Of a DNA stretch of 64,000 bases, positions 40,438 through 48,549 are shown piece by piece (the first letter of the stretch is position 1; each line of letters starts with the position of its first letter). The position numbers and the translations under genes were made by a program. Origin of the DNA: SH-MAG3 sp035461245 (GTDB lineage Bacteria; Gemmatimonadota; Gemmatimonadetes; Longimicrobiales; RSA9); assembly GCA_035461245.1 (NCBI GenBank), contig DATHVP010000030.1:48827-112826 (forward strand), read 5' to 3'. The notes beneath the pieces are model-generated. The model did not search any database. It had not been told where the DNA came from and saw only the letters and a program-made list of their open reading frames with translations.

Positions 40438-40755
40438 GCAGGGAGTCTGAGTTGCGTCGCTCCCGGGCGCAACAAGGACGTTGATCAGCAAGCTGTGGGA
40501 TCGCCTCCAACCGGCTCAGCTGCCATTGAAAGACGCGGGTCATGAGCCGTCGCGCAGCCGGCCCGGCACGTCTGAACGGGTAGAAAGCCCGGGCCGGCAG
40601 CCGGGCGACCCCGACCCGGCAGATACTCGGGCATGTGGAACAGGGTCACCCGCGGGACGCCGGCGGCCTCCGCCGCCGCAAGGGGAGGTGTCAATCGGGC
40701 TATGCGCTTCCAGAGGAGGATGCGGAGCCAGGGTGCCCCGCCGCGTCCGCGCGCC
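40438..40755. other. Intergenic region upstream of modA without genes
   Basis: Very GC-rich. It holds the modA promoter region and, at its right end, the ArsR promoter. Short reading frames lack ribosome-binding sites. I looked for a molybdenum-cofactor riboswitch and could not identify its core. Confidence 0.5.
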
Positions 40756-40784
40756 TTGCATGGAGTCGACCCCGCTCTTATATA
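40756..40784 (+). promoter_or_regulatory. Promoter of the second arsR-like gene
   Basis: TTGCAT (40756-40761) and TATATA (40779-40784) are 17 bp apart. The start codon lies eight bases after the -10 box, so the transcript is expected to be leaderless. Confidence 0.7.
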
Positions 40785-40802
40785 CAACCATATGGTTGCA
40801 TA
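40781..40802. promoter_or_regulatory. Palindromic ArsR-type operator over the start codon
   Basis: A perfect 14-bp palindrome CAACCATATGGTTG (40785-40798) with extended TATA arms and one mismatch covers the -10 box edge and the ATG at 40792. Similar sites are typical of ArsR genes paired with SRPBCC genes. Confidence 0.75.
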
Positions 40803-41142
40803 TAGCAGACTGAGGGACGCGGAACTTGACCGCCTGTTCCGGGCGCTGGCGGACGCGACGCGACGGGACATCGTTGCCCGCGTGCTGGCCGGCGAGCCGG
40901 CGTCCATCTCCGTGCTGGCCGGCCGCTACGACATGTCGTTCGCCGCGGTGCAGAAGCACGTGGCGGTACTGGAGGAGGCGGGACTGGTGACCAAGGAGCG
41001 GCAGGGCAGGGAGCGCCTGGTGCGTGGCAACCCGGAGCAGATTGCCCGTGCGCGTGAGCTGCTGGGCCAGCTCGAGGCCCTGTGGCGGAGCCGTTTCAGC
41101 CAGTTGGACAGAGTTCTCGAAGAACCCCAACCCCGGGAGTGA
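40792..41142 (+). CDS. ArsR-family winged-helix regulator (SRPBCC-linked type)
   Basis: 116 aa. LDRLFRALADATRRDIVARVL and SFAAVQKHVAVLEEAGLVTKERQGRERL are standard for the ArsR subgroup that controls AHSA1/SRPBCC genes. It lacks a metal-binding CxC. The start codon lies inside its own operator, so autoregulation is direct. It ends five bases before the next gene. Confidence 0.92.
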   Translation: MVAYSRLRDAELDRLFRALADATRRDIVARVLAGEPASISVLAGRYDMSFAAVQKHVAVLEEAGLVTKERQGRERLVRGNPEQIARARELLGQLEALWRSRFSQLDRVLEEPQPRE

Positions 41143-41146
41143 AGCC

Positions 41147-42130
41147 ATGCCCATCACCGCTGTGACATCTGACGCCCATGCGCTGACCGTGACCGTCGTC
41201 GGAGAGTATCCCGTGCCCGTGCAGCGCCTGTGGGAGGCGTATGCGGACCCGCGTCAACTGGAGAAGTTCTGGGGCCCGGAAACGTGGCCGGCGACGTTCA
41301 CCCGGCACGACATGGCGGCGGGCGGCCGGTCCCGGTACTACATGACCGGTCCGGACGGCAGCACATCCCACGGCTGGTGGCGCTTCCTGGCGGTGGACGC
41401 CGGGCGCGGCTTCGAGGTGGAGGATGGCTTCGCCCACGAGGACGGTCGCCCCGACGATGCCATGCCGTCCATGCGCATGGTGTTCACGTTCGAGGAGACG
41501 GCCAGTGGCTCGCGCTTCACGAGCGTGACATACTTCCCGAGCCTTGAGGCCATGGAGCAGTTGGCGCAGATGGGCATGATGGAAGGCCTCCAGTCAGCGC
41601 TAGGCCAGCTGGACCGGGTGGTATCGGACCTCACCGCCTTCGTCGCGGAGCGGGCGACGCTGGCGCAGGTGCTGAACGATACGCAGGTCCGCATCAGCCG
41701 CGTCATACGGGGCCCGGTGGACCAGGTCTGGCGCGCGCATCACGAGCCCGCGCTGTTGCAGCGGTGGCTGCTGGGCCCCGACGGCTGGACGATGCCCGTC
41801 TGCGAGGTGGCGAACGACGTCGGCGACTCGTACCGCTACGAGTGGGAGGCGGAGGATGGCTCGAATCGGTTCGGTTTCGAGGGGGAGCTGCTGGAGTTGG
41901 AGCCGCCGCGCCGGGCGGTGACCACGGAGCGCATGATCGGGATGGATGGCCCCGGCACGACGAACGAGATGACGCTGACGCCGGTGGGCGCCGGCACGCT
42001 GCTCTGCATCGTCATCACGTACCCGAATGCAGAAGTGCGTGACATGGTACTGGGCACGGGGATGACGGATGGCATGGAGCGGAGCTACGGCCGCCTGGAG
42101 GAGGAGGTGCTGGCGGCGCCGGCGGGCTGA
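41147..42130 (+). CDS. Tandem SRPBCC (AHSA1-like) domain protein
   Basis: 327 aa with two Activator-of-Hsp90-ATPase-like/START folds: residues of about 10-160 (YPVPVQRLWEAYADPRQLEKFWGP) and 175-320 (RVIRGPVDQVWRAHHEPALLQRWLLGPDGW). Each has the W-x-A-x-x-[DE]P-x-x-[LI] segment typical of these lipid- or ligand-binding folds. It is co-transcribed with the ArsR-type regulator. Ligand unknown. The start has GGGAG about 10 bases upstream. Confidence 0.88.
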   Translation: MPITAVTSDAHALTVTVVGEYPVPVQRLWEAYADPRQLEKFWGPETWPATFTRHDMAAGGRSRYYMTGPDGSTSHGWWRFLAVDAGRGFEVEDGFAHEDGRPDDAMPSMRMVFTFEETASGSRFTSVTYFPSLEAMEQLAQMGMMEGLQSALGQLDRVVSDLTAFVAERATLAQVLNDTQVRISRVIRGPVDQVWRAHHEPALLQRWLLGPDGWTMPVCEVANDVGDSYRYEWEAEDGSNRFGFEGELLELEPPRRAVTTERMIGMDGPGTTNEMTLTPVGAGTLLCIVITYPNAEVRDMVLGTGMTDGMERSYGRLEEEVLAAPAG

Positions 42131-42156
42131 CCGTGGCGCCGGGCCCTCCCGCTACA

Positions 42157-42849
42157 CTACACGTCCGAGTGCGCCTCCCTGAACGTGCGGAACGCGGCCT
42201 CCGTCTGCGGCCCGAAGACGCCGGGGCCGGTGGCCTTCTGGGCGGCGGTCATGTATCCCGTGGCGACAAGCAGGTCCTGCAGCAGCTCGACCTTCTCGCC
42301 GCGGTCGCCACGACTCAGCACCACGCCCGCCACGCGGCGCGACGGCGCGGGCAGTTCTCGCAGCGCTTCTACCACTTTCCGGCCGGGACAGCTCGTCGCC
42401 TTCCAGTCCATGTGCAGCTTCAGCGCATGTCCACGCGTAAGCCTGCCTTCCCGCACGCCCAGGTCCCGGAGCTGGCCCAGGGCGTTCAATGCCGCGGCCG
42501 AGGGTGCCGTGGTCTCCCCATTGATGGTGAAGACGACGCCCAGGGTCCGATTGCCATCAGCGGAGCCGGCATGTGCGCCGGTGCGTCCCCAGCCCCGCCC
42601 CTCGTAAACGCGGCCGCTCTGGAAAATGACGAAATGGTATCCGATCCCTGCCCAGCCGTTGCGGTTGATGTGATCCCTGTGCATGCCCAGCATGGCGGCG
42701 CGCTCCTGGGCGACCGTCGCCGACGCGGGCAGCGCCGGCGAGAAGGTGTGGTGCACGGTCACGGCGACCATGGCGGGCGAATATATGGAGCCGAACGGTG
42801 CGGCAGGCCCGCCCCAGTGGGAGCGTGAAGAGATCGCGAGAGCACTCAT
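42157..42849 (-). CDS. N-acetylmuramoyl-L-alanine amidase (PGRP) with peptidoglycan-binding domain
   Basis: 230 aa. It has an amidase_2/PGRP domain (residues of about 5-150) with zinc ligands in VHHTF, HMDWKATSCPG (His and Cys) and GYHFVIFQSGRVYEGRGW, then a PG_binding_1 domain (SRGDRGEKVELLQDLLVATGYMT, GVFGPQTEAAFRTFREA). It cleaves the bond between muramic acid and L-alanine. No signal peptide is seen at MSALAISSRSHWGG, so export would need another route, or it may be an endolysin-like gene. GAGG precedes the start. Confidence 0.9.
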   Translation of the reverse strand: MSALAISSRSHWGGPAAPFGSIYSPAMVAVTVHHTFSPALPASATVAQERAAMLGMHRDHINRNGWAGIGYHFVIFQSGRVYEGRGWGRTGAHAGSADGNRTLGVVFTINGETTAPSAAALNALGQLRDLGVREGRLTRGHALKLHMDWKATSCPGRKVVEALRELPAPSRRVAGVVLSRGDRGEKVELLQDLLVATGYMTAAQKATGPGVFGPQTEAAFRTFREAHSDV

Positions 42850-43086
42850 CGGTCACCTCGGACGGAGAGCCAGTGGATGGACGCGTCGCTATAGTTGTTC
42901 CGACGAGGCGGGAGGGCAAGCCTCCTGTCCGCACCTGTCCCGGCCGTCACGAGTCGGGCGGCCCGGCCCGCCTCGACTCAGGCCCTGAGCAGGCTTCGCC
43001 CGACTCTGGGGACATGTCACCTCCAACGCCTCGGGCACGCGGCGGACTGCGCTGGCGAGACGTGCACGACGCGCCTCGCGCTATCC

Positions 43087-43977
43087 CTATGCGCGCACCG
43101 CCGGTGCCCTCAGCAGGTGCGGCGCGCGCCGCGCCGCCCAGCAGATCAGCCGTACGGCGCGGAAGCGCTGGCCCCGGCACGGCTCCAGCAGTTCGAGCAT
43201 GCGGGCGTCCGTGCCCTCCGCCTCGCCGGCGAGTGCGGACGTGACGATGGAGGGCAGGTGCAGGTCGCCGACGGGCACTGCGTCCGTGTCGCCCAGTGCG
43301 TAGCCCGTGATCGTGTTCGCGGTCCATGGCCCGATCCCCGGGATGCGCAGCAGGCGCAGGCGGACGGCGCCCAGCCCGGTTTCCGGGCGGAGGAACGGCC
43401 GCTGGGCTTCCGCCCGGGCCAGGGCGTGGAGGGCACGGGCGCGCTTGCCATCGATGCCGGCGGCTTCCAGGGCACAGGCCGGCACGGCCGCCAGCTGGCG
43501 GGCACTGGGAAACGCGATGCCGGCGGGCGTGGGTGTGCCCCAGCGCCGGGCGATGCGCGCAAAATCCGTATACGCGACCTGCCAGCGCACCCGCTGCTGC
43601 AGCACGGCGCCGGCGGCGACGTCGAACGTCCACGGCACGGGCATCAGCCGCAGCCCGGTGTACGCCCGCGCCAGCCTTTCCAGCACGGGATGGCATGGGT
43701 CGAACGCGGAGGCTCCGTCATCCAACGGGAATCGGGAGACGAAGTGGGACAGGGCGCCGTCGTCGGCTCCCGCCACAGTTACGTCAAGACCGCTGGCGGT
43801 GGTGCGGAACTGCCACGTGACGGGTCGTTCTTCGCCGTCGAGGTGCACCTTCGCGAACCAGTCCGCGCCCCGCCTGCCGGTGGGGTCGAACCGGCCCAGG
43901 TGCTGCATGGCCATGGTGGCGTGGAGGTCGAAGGGTGCGACGTCGATCCGGGCCTGTTGCTCGTACTGCATGTCCAT
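43087..43977 (-). CDS. DNA-3-methyladenine glycosylase II (AlkA-like, HhH-GPD)
   Basis: 296 aa. It excises alkylated bases from DNA. The helix-hairpin-helix LLRIPGIGPWTANTITGYALG and the catalytic Asp in PVGDLHLP are clear. The N-terminal ~100 residues fit an AlkA N-domain. The iron-sulfur Cys motif of EndoIII relatives is absent. Start chosen at 43977 (MDMQYEQQ); longer frames read into GC-rich leader. Confidence 0.9.
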   Translation of the reverse strand: MDMQYEQQARIDVAPFDLHATMAMQHLGRFDPTGRRGADWFAKVHLDGEERPVTWQFRTTASGLDVTVAGADDGALSHFVSRFPLDDGASAFDPCHPVLERLARAYTGLRLMPVPWTFDVAAGAVLQQRVRWQVAYTDFARIARRWGTPTPAGIAFPSARQLAAVPACALEAAGIDGKRARALHALARAEAQRPFLRPETGLGAVRLRLLRIPGIGPWTANTITGYALGDTDAVPVGDLHLPSIVTSALAGEAEGTDARMLELLEPCRGQRFRAVRLICWAARRAPHLLRAPAVRA

Positions 43978-44132
43978 CCGCGGAGGTCTTTTCGTGGCCG
44001 GGTGGCAGGCCCTGAAGGTCGCGCATCGGACGCCTTGCTGCCAGTGGCGCGGCGAAAGACATTGCAGGTGTACGCTCTCCACCGGACAGCTGCAGGTCCG
44101 GCACCGGCTCGCCTCGAATCCGGGATCCGCCC

Positions 44133-45140
44133 ATGGGACACGAAGAGACTGCATCAGACGACGCCACCGGTATGCACACCGGCGGAATCCATCATATCTC
44201 CGCCATCTGCAGTGAGCCGCAACGGAACGTGGACTTCTACACCGGCCTGCTCGGCCTGAGACTGGTCAAGCGCACGGTCAACTTCGACGACCCGGGCAGC
44301 TACCACCTCTACTACGGGGACGGCGTCGGCTCACCCGGCACCATCATGACGTTCTTTGCCTGGGTGCTGCCGCCCATGGTGACTTCACGGGCGCGGCAGG
44401 GGACCGGCCAGATTACAGCGACGTCGTTCCTCATCGACGCGGCGTCCATCGACTTCTGGGTGGACCGACTGGCGGAAGCCGCCGTGGATTTCGGCACTCC
44501 GGCGACGCGCTTCGACGAGACGGTCATCACCCTGAGCGACCCGGACGGCCTGCCCCTGGAGATCGTCGGGCGTGCGTCGGCGCCGGGGCGCCAGCCATGG
44601 CAGGGCGGCCCCGTCCCCGCCGCTCACGCGCTGCGCGGCTTCGCGGGCGCCACGCTCTGCCTCGGCGGTTACGAGCGCACCGCCCGCCTGCTGACGGAGA
44701 CCATGGGCTTCCGCGAGGTCGGGCGCGACGGTGCCCGATTCCGCTTCCAGGCGGGTGACGGCCAGGACGCAGCCATGATCGACCTGCACTGCCAGCCGGA
44801 ATGTGATGCCGGCCGCATGGGCATTGGCGCCGTTCACCACATCGCCTGGCGCACGCCGTCCCGCCAGCAGCAGGAGCAGTGGCGGGAGGTGCTCGCCGCC
44901 GCCGGCTACGACGTGACGCCGGTGCTGGACCGCAACTATTTCCACTCCATCTACTTCCGGGAGCCGGGCGGCGTGCTGTTCGAGGTGGCCACCGACCCCC
45001 CGGGCTTCACGGTGGACGAGCCGGTCGGCGAACTGGGCAGTGAACTGCGCCTGCCGCCATGGCTGGAGCACAGGCGGGAACGGATCGCGGCGCGGTTGCC
45101 CGTCATCCGGTACGGCCAGGAACCCGCTCGTCCCGTGTGA
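44133..45140 (+). CDS. VOC-family ring-cleaving dioxygenase (MhqO-type)
   Basis: 335 aa with two vicinal-oxygen-chelate modules. The family start GGIHHISAICSEPQRNVDFYTGLLGLRLVKRTVNFDDPGSYHLYYGD is characteristic (only fragments quoted: GGIHHIS, VDFYTGLLGLRLVK). Metal ligands are likely His of GIHHIS, His of GAVHHIAWRT and Glu of VLFEVATDPPG. Relatives open hydroquinones. It starts at 44133 or 44172. Confidence 0.87.
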   Translation: MGHEETASDDATGMHTGGIHHISAICSEPQRNVDFYTGLLGLRLVKRTVNFDDPGSYHLYYGDGVGSPGTIMTFFAWVLPPMVTSRARQGTGQITATSFLIDAASIDFWVDRLAEAAVDFGTPATRFDETVITLSDPDGLPLEIVGRASAPGRQPWQGGPVPAAHALRGFAGATLCLGGYERTARLLTETMGFREVGRDGARFRFQAGDGQDAAMIDLHCQPECDAGRMGIGAVHHIAWRTPSRQQQEQWREVLAAAGYDVTPVLDRNYFHSIYFREPGGVLFEVATDPPGFTVDEPVGELGSELRLPPWLEHRRERIAARLPVIRYGQEPARPV

Positions 45141-45247
45141 GCCCTGCCTTCACGAGGCCGGTGTGTGGCCGGCCCACCAGGGGCGGGCGCCTGGGTGCGT
45201 GGCGTCGTCCACAGTGCGCGGCCCGGCCCGGCAGTGCGCGGGCCCGC

Positions 45248-47893
45248 TCAGTCGGGCACGGCCCCGCCGGGCGCGGCCGCGGCGATGGCGCGCATCAGTT
45301 CGTCCCTCGTGAAGGGCTTCGGCAGAAACTGCACACCACTCGGCAGGCGGACACGGTCCGCCGGTGAGTCCACATCGTAGCCGGACATGACAATGATGCT
45401 GAGCCCGGATTGCTCAGCCAGCAGCCGGTCTATGAGTTCACGGCCCGAGATGCCGGGCAGTCCCAGGTCGGTGAGAACGATGTCGAAGCTGCCGCCGGGC
45501 AGGGTGGTGAGCGCTGTTTCCGCATCGGCAACATCGGTCACTTCGTAGCCGGCTCGATGAAGCAGGGTCCGCGTGACACGCCGCACATGCGGTTCGTCTT
45601 CCACCAGCAGCACGCGCCGGCCACCGCCGGAAGCGCCAATGGCCCTCTCGGCACCGTCGCCGGAGTCAATGTCGGCGGACGTTGCAGCCAGCGGGAACTT
45701 CAGGCGGAACTCCGTGCCGCGCCCCACCACGGAGTCAACGCGGATGGTGCCGCCGCTCTGGGTCACGACGCCATACACCACGGCCAGGCCGAGACCGGTG
45801 CCCTTGCCGGTCGGTTTCGTTGAGAAGAATGGCTCGAAGATCCGCGATCGTATGCGCTCGGGCATGCCGACCCCGGTGTCGGCTACCCGAAGCTCCGCGC
45901 AATCGTCCTCATCGGTCCCGATGGCTGTGGTGATGCGGATGGTGCCGCCCTGGGGCATCGCATCCCTTGCGTTGACCACCAGGTTGAGGATCACCTGCTC
46001 GAGCTGGGCCGGGTCCACAAGCACAGGCACCTGACCGGACGCCATGGCGTACGCAACGCGAATCCTTTCGCCGGCGGCACGCTCCACGATCCGGTTGATG
46101 CCCCTCAGCACGTCGTTGATATCTACCGTCCGCGGCCGCAGCACCTGGTCCCGGCTGAACGCCAGGAGTTGCGCAGTCAGGCGAGCGGCACGATCTGTGG
46201 CCTCCTGAATGACGGCGATCTCTCCCGCTGTCGCGGTGTCCCGCTCATCCATGAGCAGCAGCTCGGACTGCGAGCGGATGACAGTCAGGATGTTGTTGAA
46301 ATCGTGGGCGATGCCGCCTGCGAGACGGCCCACGGCCTCGAGCTTCTGGGCCTGCCTCGCCCGGTCCTCCATGAGGAGCCGGTCCGTGATGTCTCGTGTC
46401 GTGACCAGGACGCCACCCACGGCCGGGTGGTCAATCAGGTTCCGGGCCACCGATTCCACGTGCCGCCACTGACCTTCACGTGTGCGAAGCCGGTATTGCG
46501 CCCGAACGATGCCGCCCTGGGTCGCGACCACCTCACCGAAACGGTCCCTGAGCTCGCCAACGTCCTCCGCGTGGACCAGGTGGAATGCGCTCGTTCCCAC
46601 GACCTCGGCCGGTGTCATGCCGATGGCAGGTTCAATGGACGGGCTGCACAGGAGTATGTTGCCGTCTGTGCCCACCACGTAGATGACGTCCGTGATCTCC
46701 TGGCTCAGAACGCCGAAGCGCTGCTCCATCTCCTTCCGCGTCGTGATGTCTTCGGCCACTCCAATGACGCGGTAGACGCGGTCTGACGCGTCGCACACGG
46801 CAAAGGCGCGGTCGAGAATCCAGCGCACGGACCCGTCAGGGCGGATTACGCGGTACTCCACTTCCCAGCCGTCAGACGGTACCTCCGCAATCAGGTCGGC
46901 CAGCCGTGCCCGGTCTGACGGCAGCAGGTGCGCCCACCATGCCCCTGCATCCTGGTACAGGGGCTCAGGCGAGCGGCCCCACACCCGCTCATACGCAGGG
47001 CTTACATACTCCATGCCCGTGGCCCCGGCGGCACGGATCCAGAACACGTGATCGATGTGTGCCGCGACCTGCCGGAACCGAGCTTCGCTGTCCTGCAGCG
47101 CATCCTCCACGGTGCGTCGCAGAGATACGTCCCGGATCACGCTCACCGCCCGGCCCCGCACCCCCTGGTGCGGTTCCAGCAGCGTGACCGTCTGTTCCGC
47201 GTCGAAGATCGACCCGTCCCGGCGGCGCATGGGGAAATAGCCATGAAAAACGCCATCCCGCTCAATGGCAGCTTCGCTTGCGCGGCCGAACTCCTCAAAC
47301 TGCTGACCGGAAACGTGCAGCAGTTCCGTCGTCTGCCCCGTAAGTTCCGGTATACTGTAGCCGAAAATCCGGGACGCGGCGGGATTCGCACTCACGATCT
47401 TCCGGTCGGCACCGGCCTGCCCCACCACCAGTACGGCCTCGTCCAGGCTGGCGATGGTCTGCGCGTGCACGTCTGCCGTGCGCGCATGGAGCAGCGCCGT
47501 CCCGATCATGGTGGCAATGGCTTCTACGAGATTTTCCTCCTCTCGCAGGAACAGACTTCCCTCGGACGCCACCTTCTCCTCCAGCAGCACCACGGTCAGT
47601 TCGCCGGCCTCCCCCGATTCAGCATCGGGAATGGGCACGGAAATCGTCCGGTCCGTCTGCCTGAACCCGTCCGTCTCGGCCATGACCGGGCCTACGGTGA
47701 TCCGCGCCGCGGTCGCCTCGGGATACATGAAGCCGTGCGGCAGAAGATCGGCCAGCTGCTGCAGCCGTTCCGTCATCGGCTGCGTCGAGTGCAGCAGCCG
47801 GCTTGCCGCGTAGAGCGTGCGCAGTTCCTTGACGCGCTCTCGCAGCGCTGCCTGCACGGTGTCGGGGCTGCCAGGGGGCGGCGCGTTCGACAT
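45248..47893 (-). CDS. Hybrid histidine kinase with GAF-like, three PAS, and receiver domains
   Basis: 881 aa, soluble. N-terminal ~145 residues look GAF-like. Three PAS domains follow (about 146-270, 275-395, 400-515), the second with a PAC segment VEYRVIRPDGSVRWI. HisKA has His in GGIAHDFNN; the HATPase domain is intact (NLVVNARDAM, DTGVGMP, GKGTGLGLAVVYG). A receiver domain ends the protein (LLVEDEPHVRRV, phospho-acceptor Asp in VLTDLGLPG). This is a full phosphorelay sensor; the signal may be redox or a ligand bound by PAS. Confidence 0.94.
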   Translation of the reverse strand: MSNAPPPGSPDTVQAALRERVKELRTLYAASRLLHSTQPMTERLQQLADLLPHGFMYPEATAARITVGPVMAETDGFRQTDRTISVPIPDAESGEAGELTVVLLEEKVASEGSLFLREEENLVEAIATMIGTALLHARTADVHAQTIASLDEAVLVVGQAGADRKIVSANPAASRIFGYSIPELTGQTTELLHVSGQQFEEFGRASEAAIERDGVFHGYFPMRRRDGSIFDAEQTVTLLEPHQGVRGRAVSVIRDVSLRRTVEDALQDSEARFRQVAAHIDHVFWIRAAGATGMEYVSPAYERVWGRSPEPLYQDAGAWWAHLLPSDRARLADLIAEVPSDGWEVEYRVIRPDGSVRWILDRAFAVCDASDRVYRVIGVAEDITTRKEMEQRFGVLSQEITDVIYVVGTDGNILLCSPSIEPAIGMTPAEVVGTSAFHLVHAEDVGELRDRFGEVVATQGGIVRAQYRLRTREGQWRHVESVARNLIDHPAVGGVLVTTRDITDRLLMEDRARQAQKLEAVGRLAGGIAHDFNNILTVIRSQSELLLMDERDTATAGEIAVIQEATDRAARLTAQLLAFSRDQVLRPRTVDINDVLRGINRIVERAAGERIRVAYAMASGQVPVLVDPAQLEQVILNLVVNARDAMPQGGTIRITTAIGTDEDDCAELRVADTGVGMPERIRSRIFEPFFSTKPTGKGTGLGLAVVYGVVTQSGGTIRVDSVVGRGTEFRLKFPLAATSADIDSGDGAERAIGASGGGRRVLLVEDEPHVRRVTRTLLHRAGYEVTDVADAETALTTLPGGSFDIVLTDLGLPGISGRELIDRLLAEQSGLSIIVMSGYDVDSPADRVRLPSGVQFLPKPFTRDELMRAIAAAAPGGAVPD

Positions 47894-48126
47894 GCGAATG
47901 CCGACTCCAGCGTGAAGGTTGCGGCCGCCCTCGGGATCGCCGGTGGCGAATGTGTTCGGGGGAATCAGCGACTCGTCGCGTCGCCATTCCCAAGTTCCAC
48001 TGAGGGCGCTCGCGCGTCAAGTTTCTCGGCAAAGGGACCGATCATGTGGCTGCTGGGTACCATATACGTCACCCACACTTCGAGCCCGCCCGGCGTGTTC
48101 GATCATCCCTTTCGTACGGAGCCCAC

Positions 48127-48300
48127 ATGGCCAGGATCAGCATCCTCAGGAAAGACGGATCGGCGAGCCGCTATTTCTGGATGGATACGGATACCGCTGA
48201 CGCGACGGAGAAGACGGTTTACAAGCGTACGTCGGACGGAGTGAAGCGCATGCGCGGCGTGCATTTCGATGCTGCCAAGAAGCAGATCGTCAAGCACTGA
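48127..48300 (+). CDS. Conserved-type 57-aa small protein, function unknown
   Basis: 57 aa. GGAG lies five bases before the ATG and a strong hairpin follows the stop, so it is likely a real small gene. The product is basic and polar: MARISILRKDGSASRYFW near the start and VKRMRGVHFDAAKKQIVKH at the end, with an acidic patch DTDTADATE between. No Cys and no helix for membrane insertion. A nucleic-acid or protein-binding role is possible but unproven. Confidence 0.7.
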   Translation: MARISILRKDGSASRYFWMDTDTADATEKTVYKRTSDGVKRMRGVHFDAAKKQIVKH

Positions 48301-48312
48301 TCCGCCTGCGAT

Positions 48313-48346
48313 GGGCCGCCCTTCCGCACGAGCGGCAGGGCGGCCC
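48313..48346 (+). terminator. Terminator hairpin after the 57-aa gene
   Basis: Fourteen base pairs with one mismatch (GGGCCGCCCT..CCGC with GCGG..AGGGCGGCCC) close on loop ACGA. It begins 13 bases past the stop codon. TTTGTT follows about 10 bases later. Confidence 0.7.
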
Positions 48347-48549
48347 GCTCGCCCGTTTGTTCACGGCCGCGCCTGATGGTGCGGCCGTTCTGCATCCCGC
48401 TGGATTCAGCGCCCTTCAGACGTGCCCGGCCGGTGCTCCCATGGACCGGCTCCTGACGGACCGCGCCCTCGCCCGTATCTTGCCACTGGCGTTCCTGACG
48501 GAGTCTTCCTGTCGGGGAGTCGCGCAACTGCACCTTCAGACGCACTATA

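Noticed and set aside
40438..40755. Molybdenum-cofactor riboswitch before modA
   Set aside because: No recognisable conserved core; GC-rich hairpins alone are not enough.
40633..40791. N-terminal extension of the second ArsR gene
   Set aside because: Promoter and operator overlap the ATG at 40792, and homologous proteins start there.
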